The notes beneath the pieces are model-generated. The model had not been told where the DNA came from, searched no databases, and saw only the letters and a program-made list of their open reading frames with translations. From SLNP01 sp964568875 (GTDB lineage Bacteria > Bacteroidota > Bacteroidia > Bacteroidales > VadinHA17), in NCBI GenBank assembly GCA_964568875.1, contig CAZMSH010000014.1, forward strand, positions 1-64,000: DNA of 64,000 bases. The letters are read 5' to 3'. Shown in pieces: positions 27,574-36,858 of this stretch (positions are counted from its first letter, which is position 1; each line of letters begins with the position of its first letter). The position numbers and the translations under genes were made by a program.

Positions 27574-29498
27574 ATGGGCAGATTCCCATTCTACAGGCAG
27601 CTTGATGCCATGGATTGCGGCCCTTCGTGCCTGAGGATGATTGCCGGGTTTTACGGTAAAGACTACTCTCTCAGCTTTCTGCGCCAGCGTTCCTTTATTA
27701 CCCGTGAAGGGGTGTCGTTGCTTGGAATAAGCGACGCAGCCGAAAGCATCGGTTTCCGAACCAGAGGTATGAAACTCACATGGGAACAGTTGCGTGATGA
27801 GGCCACGCTACCCTGTATAGTGCACTGGAACCAGCGTCATTTCGTTGTTGTCTGGAAAATCTCAAATAGGGGTAGGAATAGAACAACAGTCCATGTTGCA
27901 GATCCGGCCAAGGGCTATTTAAAATACAGTGAGGAGGAGTTTCTTGAGTCATGGACCAGTGTAAGGGATACCAATTTCAGGGGAGGGGTTGTTCTTCTTC
28001 TTGAACCAACGCCCGCTTTTTATAGTGATGATCATGATGACGGAAAAAAGTTTTCTCCGCGATTTCTTCTCGGATATCTTAGACCCTACACGAAACTGCT
28101 GTTTCAGTTGGGATTAAGTATTTTCGCGGGTAGCCTCCTGAGCCTTATATTTCCATTCCTTACACGATCTTTGGTTGATTTCGGAATTGAGAACCGTGAT
28201 CTTTCATTTGTTCTGCTGATTCTTATTGCCCAAACGATACTGACACTCGGGCAGACTGTAAACGGACTGATCAGGAACTGGATTAATCTCCATGTAACGA
28301 CGCGTATCAGTATCTCACTTATTTCCGATTTCCTTATGAAGCTGATGCGCCTCCCCATCTCATTTTTTGATATTAAGCTTACGGGAGATATAATGCAGAG
28401 AATTGGCGACCATTCGAGGATTCAGTCATTCATTACAGGGACGCTGATAAGCATGGTTTTCGCAGTATTCACACTGATTATGTACAGCATAATTATGGCA
28501 GGCTACCATCCGGGTATCCTGGGGGTATTCTTTGCGGGAAGCACGCTTTATGTTCTTTGGGTTATCCTCTTCCTTAAAAGACGAAAAGAGCTTGACTATA
28601 AAAGGTTCCAGCAATCCTCAGCCAACCAGAGCAATATTGTTCAACTGGTGGCGGGGATGCAGGAGATTAAACTGAACGGGTGTGAAAAACAAAAAAGATG
28701 GGAGTGGGAGAGAATACAGGCAAGGCTTTATAAGATCAGTATAAAGANNNNNNNNNNNNNNNNNNNNNNNNNNNNNNNNNNNNNNNNNNNNNNNNNNNNN
28801 NNNNNNNNNNNNNNNNNNNNNNNNNNNNNNNNNNNNNNNNNNNNNNNTCTGGAAAAACCACTGCCATCGTCGGATTAAGCGGCAGCGGGAAGACGACACT
28901 AATAAAGCTTTTGCTGGGATTTTACGATACAGAGGAAGGCTCAATTGAGATAGGGGGGGTACCCCTTAAGCACCTGCGGCCCTCTTCATGGAGATCGAAA
29001 TGTGGTGTTGTGATGCAGGAGGGATATATCTTCTCAGATACTATAGAAGGCAACATTACCGTAACTGATGAGAGGGGGGACAAGGATCAACTTGAGAGCG
29101 CTTCAATAACGGCAAACATCAGGGAATTCGTGATGAGCCTTCCTCTTGGCTTCAATACCCGTATCGGGGTAGATGGACATGGGCTGAGTACCGGTCAGAA
29201 ACAGAGGCTTTTATTAGCCAGAGCTGTGTATAAGAATCCTGATTTTCTTTTTCTTGATGAAGCTACAAACTCTCTGGATGCTGAAAATGAGAGGATTATT
29301 ATGGGTAATCTGATAAGATTTTACAAGGGTCGGACAGTTGTTGTGGTAGCTCACAGGTTGAGTACGGTTAAGAATGCAGATAACATTGTCGTACTTGACA
29401 AAGGAAGGGTAGTTGAGCAGGGTGACCATAAAACCCTGGTGAAGAAGCAAGGTCTTTATTACAAACTTGTCAAAGACCAGCTTGAACTTGGCAATTAG
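27574..29498 (+). CDS. C39-peptidase ABC exporter (interrupted by assembly gap)
   Basis: A peptidase-containing ABC transporter that should cleave leaders after GG and export the cores. The C39 domain has Cys15 (MDCGPSC), His89 (NQRHFVVVW) and Asp110 (ADPAKG). Membrane helices fill residues 165-345. After the N run the frame resumes at 28848 with Walker A GLSGSGKTT, signature LSTGQKQRLLLARA and Walker B FLFLDEATNSLD. The two sides lie in different frames relative to a 100-nt gap, and 607 residues are visible against roughly 720-740 usual for the family, so the true gap is likely nearer 350-400 nt. I see no sign of real gene damage. Confidence 0.85.
28748..28847. other. Assembly gap (100 N)
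   Basis: A run of exactly 100 N inside the exporter gene. The round length suggests a placeholder of unknown true size. It removes the end of the transmembrane domain and the start of the nucleotide-binding domain. Confidence 0.98.
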
Positions 29499-29504
29499 AA
29501 GGAT

Positions 29505-30800
29505 ATGGACGACGAAAAGAAGATATTGCTGGTACGGAGTGAGGAGTTGTCGGATATTATGGAGCAGATACCACACTGGCTAATCAGAAGCGGTGTGCTT
29601 ATGCTTATGCTGGTTCTGCTGCTGATATTTGGAGGAAGCTATTTCTTACCACATTCGGAGAAGATCATCCTGCCTGTTAAGCTAATGCCAATTGATCATC
29701 CGGTTCCCCTTGTAATAAGAGCAGGAGGTTTTATAGATACCATGTGTGTTGAAGAGGGAGACATCGTGGAGACAGGTGATTATATACTATACTTGCGGGG
29801 TACCGAGAACATTGATGAGATACTTGTTTTTGAAAAGTTAATTGACAGCCTTAGGGAGGTAACCGGGTCAAGATTACCCGGGGTACCTGAAAGGCGAATA
29901 AGGTTGTCAGGGCAGTATAATCTTGATTATTCCGAGTTACTTACCGAACTTGAGTCGCTCAAACTTCTGTCTGAGAATTCATTACATACTGAAAGGATTG
30001 GGCTTCTGAACGAGCGAATTTCAAAGACAAAGGAATTACTCGAGGACACAAGAAAGCAGTATTCGCTAAGGGTAGAGGAGATGGCACTGATCTCAGATAA
30101 AACCGCGCGCGATTCAACTTTGTATTCATGGAAGATGAGTTCGCTTGATGAGCTCGAAGTATCGCGCAGGCAATATCTCAATGCAAAGTCAGCATTCTAC
30201 GACTACAATGATAGACTAAGGAGTCTGGAACTTCTGTTGCTACAACTGGGTCAGGAGAAGAGAGAGATAGAGATAATGGCGTCGGATGAGCTGGTAGCTT
30301 CGAAGATAAGACTTGGGGGCATGCTTGATAAGATAAAAACCCGTCTGGAGACTTGGAAGTCGGACAATCTGCTTGCTTCACCGGTATGCGGCAGAGTCTG
30401 TTTTAATGAGGATTTGAACCGGCATATGCGCCTGGAGTCCGGAACAGTAATAGGACTTGTGGTTCCGCCGGAAGTTTCGGCCATAAAATGCATTGCAACA
30501 GCACGGGGAGAGGAGGCTGTTCTAATAAGGGAAGGTATGAATGTCAGATTGAGGCTGCCGGGGTACGAATCAGACAGGGGTAATTACATTGAGGGGATGG
30601 TGAGCAGTGTCGGGAATGTTGGTTTAAACGGGCTCTTCAGGGTTGCCATTGATTTGAAGGAGGATATCGCTAATCTGAATGAGAGATTCGGAGTGTTTTA
30701 CGGGCTTGAAGGAACAGCAGAGGTTATAGTCAAAAGGGGTAGACTATTTCACAAGTTGCTGGAGCCTGATGGAAAGAAGTTGAGAGCCAATTTTGAATAA
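29505..30800 (+). CDS. HlyD-family membrane fusion protein
   Basis: 431 residues. One membrane segment (about 26-46) is followed by a lipoyl-like half-motif (GGFIDTMCVEEGDIVETGDYI), a long coiled-coil-prone region (about 135-260, rich in Leu/Glu/Lys/Arg) and a second lipoyl/beta-barrel part with ASPVCGRVCFNE and RGEEAVLIREGMNVRLRLPG. It links the exporter in the inner membrane to an outer-membrane channel; no TolC-like gene is in the window. It starts 6 nt after the exporter stop. Confidence 0.88.
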   Translation: MDDEKKILLVRSEELSDIMEQIPHWLIRSGVLMLMLVLLLIFGGSYFLPHSEKIILPVKLMPIDHPVPLVIRAGGFIDTMCVEEGDIVETGDYILYLRGTENIDEILVFEKLIDSLREVTGSRLPGVPERRIRLSGQYNLDYSELLTELESLKLLSENSLHTERIGLLNERISKTKELLEDTRKQYSLRVEEMALISDKTARDSTLYSWKMSSLDELEVSRRQYLNAKSAFYDYNDRLRSLELLLLQLGQEKREIEIMASDELVASKIRLGGMLDKIKTRLETWKSDNLLASPVCGRVCFNEDLNRHMRLESGTVIGLVVPPEVSAIKCIATARGEEAVLIREGMNVRLRLPGYESDRGNYIEGMVSSVGNVGLNGLFRVAIDLKEDIANLNERFGVFYGLEGTAEVIVKRGRLFHKLLEPDGKKLRANFE

Positions 30801-30820
30801 GAGAATCAGAAAGCGTTTAT

Positions 30821-31117
30821 ATGACATTTGAAGAGATCTTTTTAAAGATAGACCGAATTGTTTTTCTCGCAAGGATAAGAGGGACCGGCAATCCCGATGA
30901 ACTTGCAGAGAGGCTTGGTGTTGACATCAGAACCCTTTATAGGATAATTGAGAAAGCAAGGCGGATTGGAGTATGTCTTGAGTATTCAAGAGAGCATTCT
31001 TCGTATATTCTATTACCTACAGGCTTACAGGAGATTTCCCGGGAGGACATGAAACTGATCAGAGGAAATGGTAACACTGAAGAAGATGGTAAGAAAGAAG
31101 GCTGTATACTTTTCTGA
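30821..31117 (+). CDS. Small helix-turn-helix protein
   Basis: 98 residues, no signal peptide. Residues 8-60 form a DeoR/WYL-like HTH (VFLARIRGTGNPDELAERLG, then RTLYRIIEKARRIGVCLEYS). It is the last gene in the maturation/export run, 20 nt after the HlyD gene. Two copies of a 32-nt element flank the run (21001 and 31159), the second only 42 nt downstream of this gene, so it may regulate the locus. The tail is Glu/Lys-rich and unstructured. Confidence 0.7.
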   Translation: MTFEEIFLKIDRIVFLARIRGTGNPDELAERLGVDIRTLYRIIEKARRIGVCLEYSREHSSYILLPTGLQEISREDMKLIRGNGNTEEDGKKEGCILF

Positions 31118-31158
31118 CAGTAAAATTTTGCATTGAGGATGAAAAATTTTTTACTCAC

Positions 31159-31190
31159 TGACAATTTTTGACACCACTGTGATTTATATT
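31159..31190 (+). promoter_or_regulatory. 32-nt element shared with 21001-21032
   Basis: Second copy of the TTTTTGACAC...GTGATTTATATT element. It lies 59 nt before the closing helix of leader B1, where a promoter or operator for precursor 2 would be expected. Confidence 0.5.
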
Positions 31191-31248
31191 TCGGCTGAAA
31201 AACTAATCTGGAAAATAACCCCGAGTGTATGAACCACATCTGGAATAT

Positions 31249-31397
31249 CCCGCCCCCGGTTGGTAAATACTCAAGGGTTGAAAGGAGGTCAACCTGAGCT
31301 GATAAAACAAATCCTCCGGCTTCGACTCGGGGAGTTTGCGCCGGAGGTCATAGAAAAATAAGATATACAAATATAGAAAATCTATTCACAGGGCGGG
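31249..31397 (+). ncRNA. Structured leader B1 of precursor 2
   Basis: A 149-nt element. Closing helix CCCGCCC (31249-31255) with GGGCGGG (31391-31397). A hairpin GGTTGA-AAGGAGG-TCAACC, extended by outer CTCA/TGAG, displays the AAGGAGG loop. A second stem CCTCCGGC/GCCGGAGG is flanked by AAAT and TCATAG exactly as in the class A leaders. It ends 43 nt before the start codon. Sequence differs from class A but the plan and key elements are shared. Confidence 0.6.
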
Positions 31398-31440
31398 GTG
31401 GATCGATTGATGAAATAGAATAACTTTAATACAGAAAAAT

Positions 31441-31764
31441 ATGAAAACAATAAATAGAAAACTAAGTGAAATTTCAGGTAAAGACCTTGATTTTTTGGAT
31501 ATGATAAGGTTGAGAGGAGGAGATGAAGGAGGGACAGGCACTTGTGGTTACTATTTTGAGGTTCCGAATACCTTTGAAGGTATTCCCGATTATTGGTTTG
31601 GTTTTTCTGTTTGTGAGGTTTCACAGGCAGAAGCTCTATCCCAATATATGAATGGGAGAAATGGAAAATGGTGTTGCGACAGTTGTTATAAAACCACGTA
31701 TTGTGCCACAGGATTAGGGCCCGGCCCACACATATGGGAATTGGAAGGGGGAGGCTTTGAGTAA
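31441..31764 (+). CDS. GG-Bacteroidales RiPP precursor 2 (divergent core)
   Basis: 107 residues. The leader MKTINRKLSEISGKDLDFLD ends in RLRGG, then DEGG. The core lacks the CCxCxCC pattern; it has six cysteines (TCGYY, VCEVS, WCCDSC, YCATG) and many aromatic residues. It is nearly identical in DNA to precursor 3 up to GATGAAGGAGG (31522-31532) and then unrelated, so its core was probably swapped in. The propeller that follows is also the most divergent intact one. A different product from the 8-cysteine class is expected. Confidence 0.8.
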   Translation: MKTINRKLSEISGKDLDFLDMIRLRGGDEGGTGTCGYYFEVPNTFEGIPDYWFGFSVCEVSQAEALSQYMNGRNGKWCCDSCYKTTYCATGLGPGPHIWELEGGGFE

Positions 31765-31787
31765 CAAGTTTTAAATTCAACTTATCC

Positions 31788-31823
31788 GAATCCGTAGGGG
31801 GGGTATTTCTCCCTAACGGATTC
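31788..31823 (+). terminator. Hairpin after precursor 2
   Basis: GAATCCG (31788-31794) pairs with CGGATTC (31817-31823), continuing inward as TAGGG/CCCTA around one bulged A. No T-run follows, so it is a weaker terminator or an RNA-stabilising hairpin. Confidence 0.55.
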
Positions 31824-31894
31824 TTCAGGCAAACCAACTTTAAAAAGAGTATTTCCAAATGTTAATGTGTATGTTAATCCATTCTTCGATTGCT

Positions 31895-33097
31895 ATGACC
31901 AAACCAAGAATTCTTATCATATTTTTATTTTTATCTTTCAGTACAGGCTGCAATACCGGTGAAGGGGATTTTTCTTACCCACAACAAAATTGTCTTAATA
32001 GTCCGATTAATATGGACATAGAAATATTTGATACCATGAGCATTGACCTCTTGAGTCTGGTATCGGATATTAAATTGATACGTTTGGAGACAACAATTGA
32101 ATCTGTGATTGGAAACCTTCATAGTGTTATAGTTGGAGAGGGATTCACTTTTGCCGTCGATGAATATGGGTATCATCTTTTCGATTCAACAGGCAGATTT
32201 CTAAGTAAGCCTTTCCTGAGGGGCCGGGGGCCAGATGAGGTAGTCTCTCCGGTCTTTTCACCTTCAATAAGGCATGGAAGAATATGGTTCTCTGATAGTG
32301 GCAAATCAAGGGGAACCTTATTTGCATACGAGATATCTTCCGGCTTAATAGAAAAAATACCGTTGTACGAAGGCTGGTTAATCTCAAATATAGCTATCCT
32401 GTCCGATTCAACTTTGGTAGTGATGTTTAACAGACCATCCATTGTGAAGGATTTTCTTCCTCAAGGTGAGTATTTCCTTGCAAGATTTGATAGAAACAGA
32501 TGTATGATTGACTCATTGAACCTAGGTCTTCAATCTACAGTATTAACTGGAATTCCTTCATTACTTATTACAAGTGAAGAACACGTTTTTGCTTCTAATT
32601 CGAGAGGGGATTCCTTATTTGTCCTTGATGAAACTGGATTAAATCTTGTATGGCGAAATTATCTGGCCCCATTCAAGAGTTCCCTGGTTGAATCACAAAG
32701 AATTGTAAGCATAAAGCCTCTGTTTATCTCCCATGATAAAGCTATCTTTGTTCGCAAAGGCTACATAATAAAGGGCATTGGAGTTGGTGTCAACACTTCT
32801 ATCAAGCCAGAGTTTCTATTAGTTGACATATCCTCGGGTAAACTTACAATATTGAAACCGTATCTACTTGGAGGTAATTACGTTGTACATCCATATAATA
32901 TTCTTCAATTAGATGAAGACAGGATTTGTCTAATATTGAACCCAGAACAATTACTTGACTATATTAACCAAAAGAAATCAGGAGAACTTTGTCCTCTTTT
33001 TAAAGATCTATCGATCGAGAGGGTACTTTCCTTAGTAACTCTTGAGGATAATCCCTATCTGGTAATTGGCAGGTGGAAGCCGGATTGGCCTCTGTAA
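31895..33097 (+). CDS. 6-bladed beta-propeller lipoprotein 2
   Basis: 400 residues from the ATG at 31895, chosen because it opens the lipoprotein signal (MTKPRILIIFLFLSFSTGC, Cys19); an ATG 12 codons earlier would spoil it. The family motif is degenerate (GRGPDEV in place of GRGPGEY) and the end reads LEDNPYLVIGRWK. It is clearly the outlier among the paralogues, matching the outlier status of precursor 2 just upstream. Surface or periplasmic; role unknown. Confidence 0.75.
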   Translation: MTKPRILIIFLFLSFSTGCNTGEGDFSYPQQNCLNSPINMDIEIFDTMSIDLLSLVSDIKLIRLETTIESVIGNLHSVIVGEGFTFAVDEYGYHLFDSTGRFLSKPFLRGRGPDEVVSPVFSPSIRHGRIWFSDSGKSRGTLFAYEISSGLIEKIPLYEGWLISNIAILSDSTLVVMFNRPSIVKDFLPQGEYFLARFDRNRCMIDSLNLGLQSTVLTGIPSLLITSEEHVFASNSRGDSLFVLDETGLNLVWRNYLAPFKSSLVESQRIVSIKPLFISHDKAIFVRKGYIIKGIGVGVNTSIKPEFLLVDISSGKLTILKPYLLGGNYVVHPYNILQLDEDRICLILNPEQLLDYINQKKSGELCPLFKDLSIERVLSLVTLEDNPYLVIGRWKPDWPL

Positions 33098-33145
33098 AAG
33101 ATAGGAATATGGTTTGCAGATATCACTTAATAATGATTTGATTGT

Positions 33146-34330
33146 ATGAAGTACTTTTTATGGCCAGCTTTGGTTTTTTTTATCTGTATGGCTTCCTGTG
33201 GCGATGCTGAGAAAGGGACAGGCTTTATCCCCGAGACGGGTGTACAGGAGGCACTCAAATTAAATGAGCAGATCAGACTCTCTGAGTTTCTAACCAGGAT
33301 TGAATATGTTAGATTAGAAACCACAGCAACTGGCCTTGTCCGACCAAATTCCGGAATCTATCTGACAGATAATCACATAATAACTATCAACTCCCGCCAG
33401 TGTTTACTCTTTGACCGGAAGAGCGGTGATTTTCTTAGAGAGCTTGGAAGGAGAGGTCGCGGTCCTGGAGAATATAGTGTTGCAACGAGTGGTTTCCTTA
33501 ATGAAAACCGGTCTGAAATATACTTTCTGGGTAGTGAAAGGAGCTTGATTTGCTATTCATTAGATGGTAGTTTCGTCGGGACAGTTAAATTGCCGGTTAC
33601 CGAGAGTAGTTTTGGACTGGGCAACTTATCTTATCTGAATGACTCAGTTTATGTGCTTCACCATATAAACGCAACTGGTGTTGAAAGTACCCTGATTTCA
33701 TTTTTTGACAAGAATGGCAATGTTCTGGGAACGGTTCCAAATCCGCATAAAACAGATTAGCACCCGCTTACTGTAGTAGCTGGTGAGGTTCGGTTCCATC
33801 ACGTTAAGAAAAAGTTGTTGTTTGCAGATAACTATAATGACACTGTTTTTCAGTTGGAACCAGGAGTTATTTCACCCCATTTTATTTTTAACAGAGGGAG
33901 TGCTTGTCCTACTTTTGAATCAAGGTTTTGGGATTATGAAAGGTCAATCAATAGTAGTTACATCATGCACCCCTTTTATTTGGAGACAGAGTATTACATT
34001 CTTGGGACTTTCTTTGTAAATCAAAGCAGGCATTTTCTGTTTCACAACAAGAAAACCGGCCTTCGCAAAATATCAAAACTGCCTGATGGGTTGATCAATG
34101 ATCTAGACGGGTCAATGCCCTTTGAATTCACTTCGGTAAATAATGCTGGAACCGAAATAGCATGCATTATTGATGCTGGAGAAATACTGGCATGGTTGTC
34201 ATCAAATAAAAGTAAATATGACAAAATATCAAAAGAATTTATGGAACTGGAAGATTTAACATCCAATGATAATCCAGTGGTTATCATTGGATATGTGTCG
34301 ACTTCTTCCAAAGGGTTACATCCGCGCTAA
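33146..34330 (+). pseudogene. Beta-propeller lipoprotein broken by in-frame TAG
   Basis: A lipoprotein signal (LVFFICMASC, Cys18), RLGRRGRGPGEY-like block (GRRGRGPGEYSV) and C-terminal TSNDNPVVIIGYV are all present in one frame from 33146 to 34330, but codon 33758-33760 is TAG. Sequence on both sides is family-like and in the same frame, so a single point change (for example CAG to TAG) explains it. Stop may be real decay, amber suppression or a sequencing error. No precursor gene precedes it; it starts 49 nt after propeller 2. Confidence 0.8.
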
Positions 34331-34416
34331 AGCTTCAACGAGCGCCTCCGGCATTCGGGTTAAAAGGCCTTTTGTTGCATTGAAATTTAGGTAAGCGGTA
34401 ATGATATAGGGTATAA

Positions 34417-34570
34417 CCCGCCGCCGGTGGGTACATGCTCAAAGGTTGAAAGGATGTCAACTAGAGCTGATAAGATAAATCCTCCGGCATCGACTCGGGG
34501 AGTTTCCGCCGGAGGTCATAGAAAAATAAGATATACAAATTTAGAAAATCAAATCAAATCACAGGGCGGG
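34417..34570 (+). ncRNA. Structured leader B2 of precursor 3
   Basis: Class B leader. Closing helix CCCGCC (34417-34422) with GGCGGG (34565-34570); hairpin GTTGA-AAGGATG-TCAAC with outer GCTC/GAGC (where B1 has CTCA/TGAG, a compensated change); second stem CCTCCGGC/GCCGGAGG flanked by AAAT and TCATAG, with changes from B1 confined to its loop. 43 nt to the start codon, as in B1. Confidence 0.6.
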
Positions 34571-34613
34571 GTGGATCGATTGATGAAATGGAGTACCTTT
34601 AATACAGAAAAAA

Positions 34614-34922
34614 ATGAAAACAATAAATAGAAAACTAAGTGAAATTTCAGGTAAAGTCCTTGATCCTATGGATATGATAAGGTTGAGAGGAGGAGATGAA
34701 GGAGGTGGGATGAAGTGTTGTCAGTGTGCCTGTTGCTACGAGGGGCAACCTGAAGGATCAAACTGGGAGAATAACCGCAATGAAAACTTCAATTTTGGCT
34801 ATTATTCTCCTTGTGGTATTCCCGAATGGGAGGCCGGTTGTGCATATCAGCAGAATAATGGGAGTATGTTTCTAATGGATTGGTGTGGCATAATCCCTGG
34901 AGGAGGAGGTGGAGAGCAATAG
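34614..34922 (+). CDS. GG-Bacteroidales RiPP precursor 3
   Basis: 102 residues. Class B leader peptide (MKTINRKLSEISGKVLDPMD) ending RLRGG, joined to an 8-cysteine core: CCQCACCYEG, then SPCG, GCAY and MDWCG, with a glycine-rich tail. The core is closest to that of precursor 5 although precursor 5 carries the other leader class, the clearest sign of leader/core shuffling. A terminator hairpin and then a propeller gene follow. Confidence 0.85.
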   Translation: MKTINRKLSEISGKVLDPMDMIRLRGGDEGGGMKCCQCACCYEGQPEGSNWENNRNENFNFGYYSPCGIPEWEAGCAYQQNNGSMFLMDWCGIIPGGGGGEQ

Positions 34923-34931
34923 TGATTTGAA

Positions 34932-34968
34932 TGATGCCGGATGGTTTATGTCACCCGGCATCACTTTT
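34932..34968 (+). terminator. Terminator/attenuator after precursor 3
   Basis: TGATGCCGG (34932-34940) pairs with CCGGCATCA (34955-34963), followed by CTTTTC. It sits 10 nt after the precursor stop and before propeller 3. Confidence 0.7.
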
Positions 34969-34995
34969 CAGACTCTTAGAATAATTGCCATTAGC

Positions 34996-36297
34996 ATGAA
35001 GAGAATTATTCTTTACATGACTGTTTTTATTGCCGGATGCACCTGGAGAAGTTCAGGTGATGCTGAGGTCACTTCTTTAGACTCTTTAGGATTTCCCTAC
35101 ATCATAGACCTTGAAAAAGGCCTTGAGAATTCAGGAGCTGTTTTTCTGCTGAGCTCAATTGCTGACAGCATAAGATTTGTAAAACTGGAAAAGGGAGAGG
35201 ATTGTATCTTCGATAATATATACAATGTAGAGATTGATTCCAACAATATATTTTTTTATTCTCCTGCAGGTCAGGAACGCTCCGCGATATTCAGGTATAC
35301 TACTGACGGTAAGTTTATACAGTCAATTGGCAGGTTGGGGCGCGGACCGGGAGAATACGCCGGATGTTCTTTTTCCATTGACTATGAAACCAAAGACCTC
35401 CTTATTCTCAGATGGTATATTTTCCAGGACATAATAATTTATGATTACGATGGTAATTTTAAAGGGCAGCATCCAATTGGCAAGCTTGAAAGATCTAACA
35501 GTATAATGACACTTACAGGAGGCAGGGTAATCTCTTACCATAATTCATGGTGGGATCCAGCAGTCATGATGGAGAAAAATGGCCAGATGTTCCAGTTGTT
35601 TGATTCATCGGGGATCCCAAAGGAGGTGATTCTGCAGCCTATCATGTCGTTAAAGAACAGAGAAAACTACAAAGGACACAGTCTGTTTCTCTCTGACAAC
35701 TCAAAAGGGTTATACCGATATGGTGATGAAGCTTACATGCATTCCCGCTGGAATGATACAATATATATCTCTTCTGGCTACGAATTAAGACCTGCCTTTA
35801 TTCTTAAAAAGGGGAAATACCAGGCTCCCTTCCCAGAGCGTTATGGGAAAGTTTATTTTACGGAAGATCCTTATTTAGGTGAATATATTACATCAGAACT
35901 CTTACTGCTAGGGACACGATTTTATATTGAACAACACCTGGGTGAGGAGAAGATAGTATTCGAATATAACCTGGTTAACGGTGAGGTGAGAAATTCCAGA
36001 GTTGCACCCTCAGGGAAACACCCTGTTGGTTTTTATGAATATGAAAAATCACCCTGGTTCATTGACGACCTAAGTGGTAGTGGTGCAGGCATCAAGGTTA
36101 GCGCCAGAACCGAGAGGGATGGGTCTGTCTTGGCAATACCTCATTATGCTTCATATTTCAGAGATAAGTTTGGTGCCCGGGAAGTGGCTGAAGGAGTAGA
36201 CTTCCGGCAGAGTATGCTTGCAGAAAGACTGAAAACTCTTAACGATCTTAATGATGATGACAATCCTGTAATTGTTCTAATCTATTTAAAGAAATGA
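34996..36297 (+). CDS. 6-bladed beta-propeller lipoprotein 3
   Basis: 433 residues from the ATG at 34996, which gives a proper lipobox (MTVFIAGC, Cys15); a longer frame overlapping precursor 3 is rejected. It has GRLGRGPGEYAG and ends DDDNPVIVLIYLKK. The last 70 residues (TERDGSVLAI, FGARE, then SMLAERLK) are much closer to propeller 5 than to the others, paralleling the similarity of cores 3 and 5. The stop lies 23 nt before leader A2. Confidence 0.82.
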   Translation: MKRIILYMTVFIAGCTWRSSGDAEVTSLDSLGFPYIIDLEKGLENSGAVFLLSSIADSIRFVKLEKGEDCIFDNIYNVEIDSNNIFFYSPAGQERSAIFRYTTDGKFIQSIGRLGRGPGEYAGCSFSIDYETKDLLILRWYIFQDIIIYDYDGNFKGQHPIGKLERSNSIMTLTGGRVISYHNSWWDPAVMMEKNGQMFQLFDSSGIPKEVILQPIMSLKNRENYKGHSLFLSDNSKGLYRYGDEAYMHSRWNDTIYISSGYELRPAFILKKGKYQAPFPERYGKVYFTEDPYLGEYITSELLLLGTRFYIEQHLGEEKIVFEYNLVNGEVRNSRVAPSGKHPVGFYEYEKSPWFIDDLSGSGAGIKVSARTERDGSVLAIPHYASYFRDKFGAREVAEGVDFRQSMLAERLKTLNDLNDDDNPVIVLIYLKK

Positions 36298-36320
36298 AAA
36301 TCATAATCTTACGACATTCA

Positions 36321-36472
36321 TCCTCCCTGGAATTCCCTATGCAAAGAAAGGAGGTAGCCTTGAGATAGAGGTATAAATCCTGATGCAGGGGTTCCAGGTG
36401 GCTCCTGCTTCAGGTCATAGGGAGCGATATCAGAATTTTAGCCGGTTAACTCAGATAATTGGCAGGGAGGAG
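36321..36472 (+). ncRNA. Structured leader A2 of precursor 4
   Basis: Near-identical copy of leader A1: closing helix TCCTCCCTG (36321-36329) with CAGGGAGGA (36463-36471), the AAGGAGGTAG hairpin, the CCTGA-T-GCAGG stem and TCATAG. Here it is entirely intergenic. It ends about 40 nt before the precursor start. Confidence 0.65.
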
Positions 36473-36511
36473 CGAGGAAGCCGGTGTAATTATAATCAAA
36501 CATGATAGAAA

Positions 36512-36790
36512 ATGAAAAAGTTGAATATAAATCTTTCTGACCTGAGTGGTAGGGAGTTGAGTGCCAGGGAGAAGTTGTCCCTTAAAGGAGGAGATATGCA
36601 AATAGGCGACTGTTGTCTATGTGGTTGTTGTTATGAGGGTGAACCTGGAGGATCATCACAATGGGATAATATGGTTGCTAATTATAATGAAGGGAAGAAT
36701 TCAATTTGTCCTTCCGAGAATACTGTCTGTTGGATTTCGCATTCACAGGGTGGTTGGCAAGCTGATCACTGTTCACTTGAACAACAATGA
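36512..36790 (+). CDS. GG-Bacteroidales RiPP precursor 4
   Basis: 92 residues. Class A leader peptide (MKKLNINLSDLSGRELSARE) ending SLKGG; core with CCLCGCCYEGEPGGS, then ICPS, VCWI and DHCS, again eight cysteines. The start MKKLN is fixed because the upstream codons of the A1 copy (MK) are lost here. A bulged terminator hairpin and propeller 4 follow. Confidence 0.85.
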   Translation: MKKLNINLSDLSGRELSAREKLSLKGGDMQIGDCCLCGCCYEGEPGGSSQWDNMVANYNEGKNSICPSENTVCWISHSQGGWQADHCSLEQQ

Positions 36791-36806
36791 TTTAATTGGA
36801 TTATAA

Positions 36807-36846
36807 AAGGGTGTAGGGGGTGATAGACCTCCTGCCCCTTGTTTTA
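36807..36846 (+). terminator. Terminator/attenuator after precursor 4
   Basis: AAGGG(T)GTAGG from 36807 pairs with CCTGCCCCTT ending at 36840 (ten pairs, one bulge, one G-U), followed by GTTTTAA. Confidence 0.6.
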
Positions 36847-36858
36847 ACATATAATAAG

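Noticed and set aside
28618..28944. Minus-strand reading frame across the N run
   Set aside because: It is carried by undetermined bases and is antisense to the exporter.
28911..29498. Separate ATP-binding protein gene starting after the gap
   Set aside because: Its Walker A motif lies upstream of that ATG, directly after the gap, so it is the end of the same exporter.
31300..31360. Hammerhead-like ribozyme in the class B leader (CTGATAA text)
   Set aside because: The required CTGATGA and GAAA core elements are not both present and the helices do not fit a hammerhead.
33783..34019. Independent 78-residue gene in another frame
   Set aside because: It shadows the second half of the interrupted propeller gene, which has clear family motifs in its own frame.
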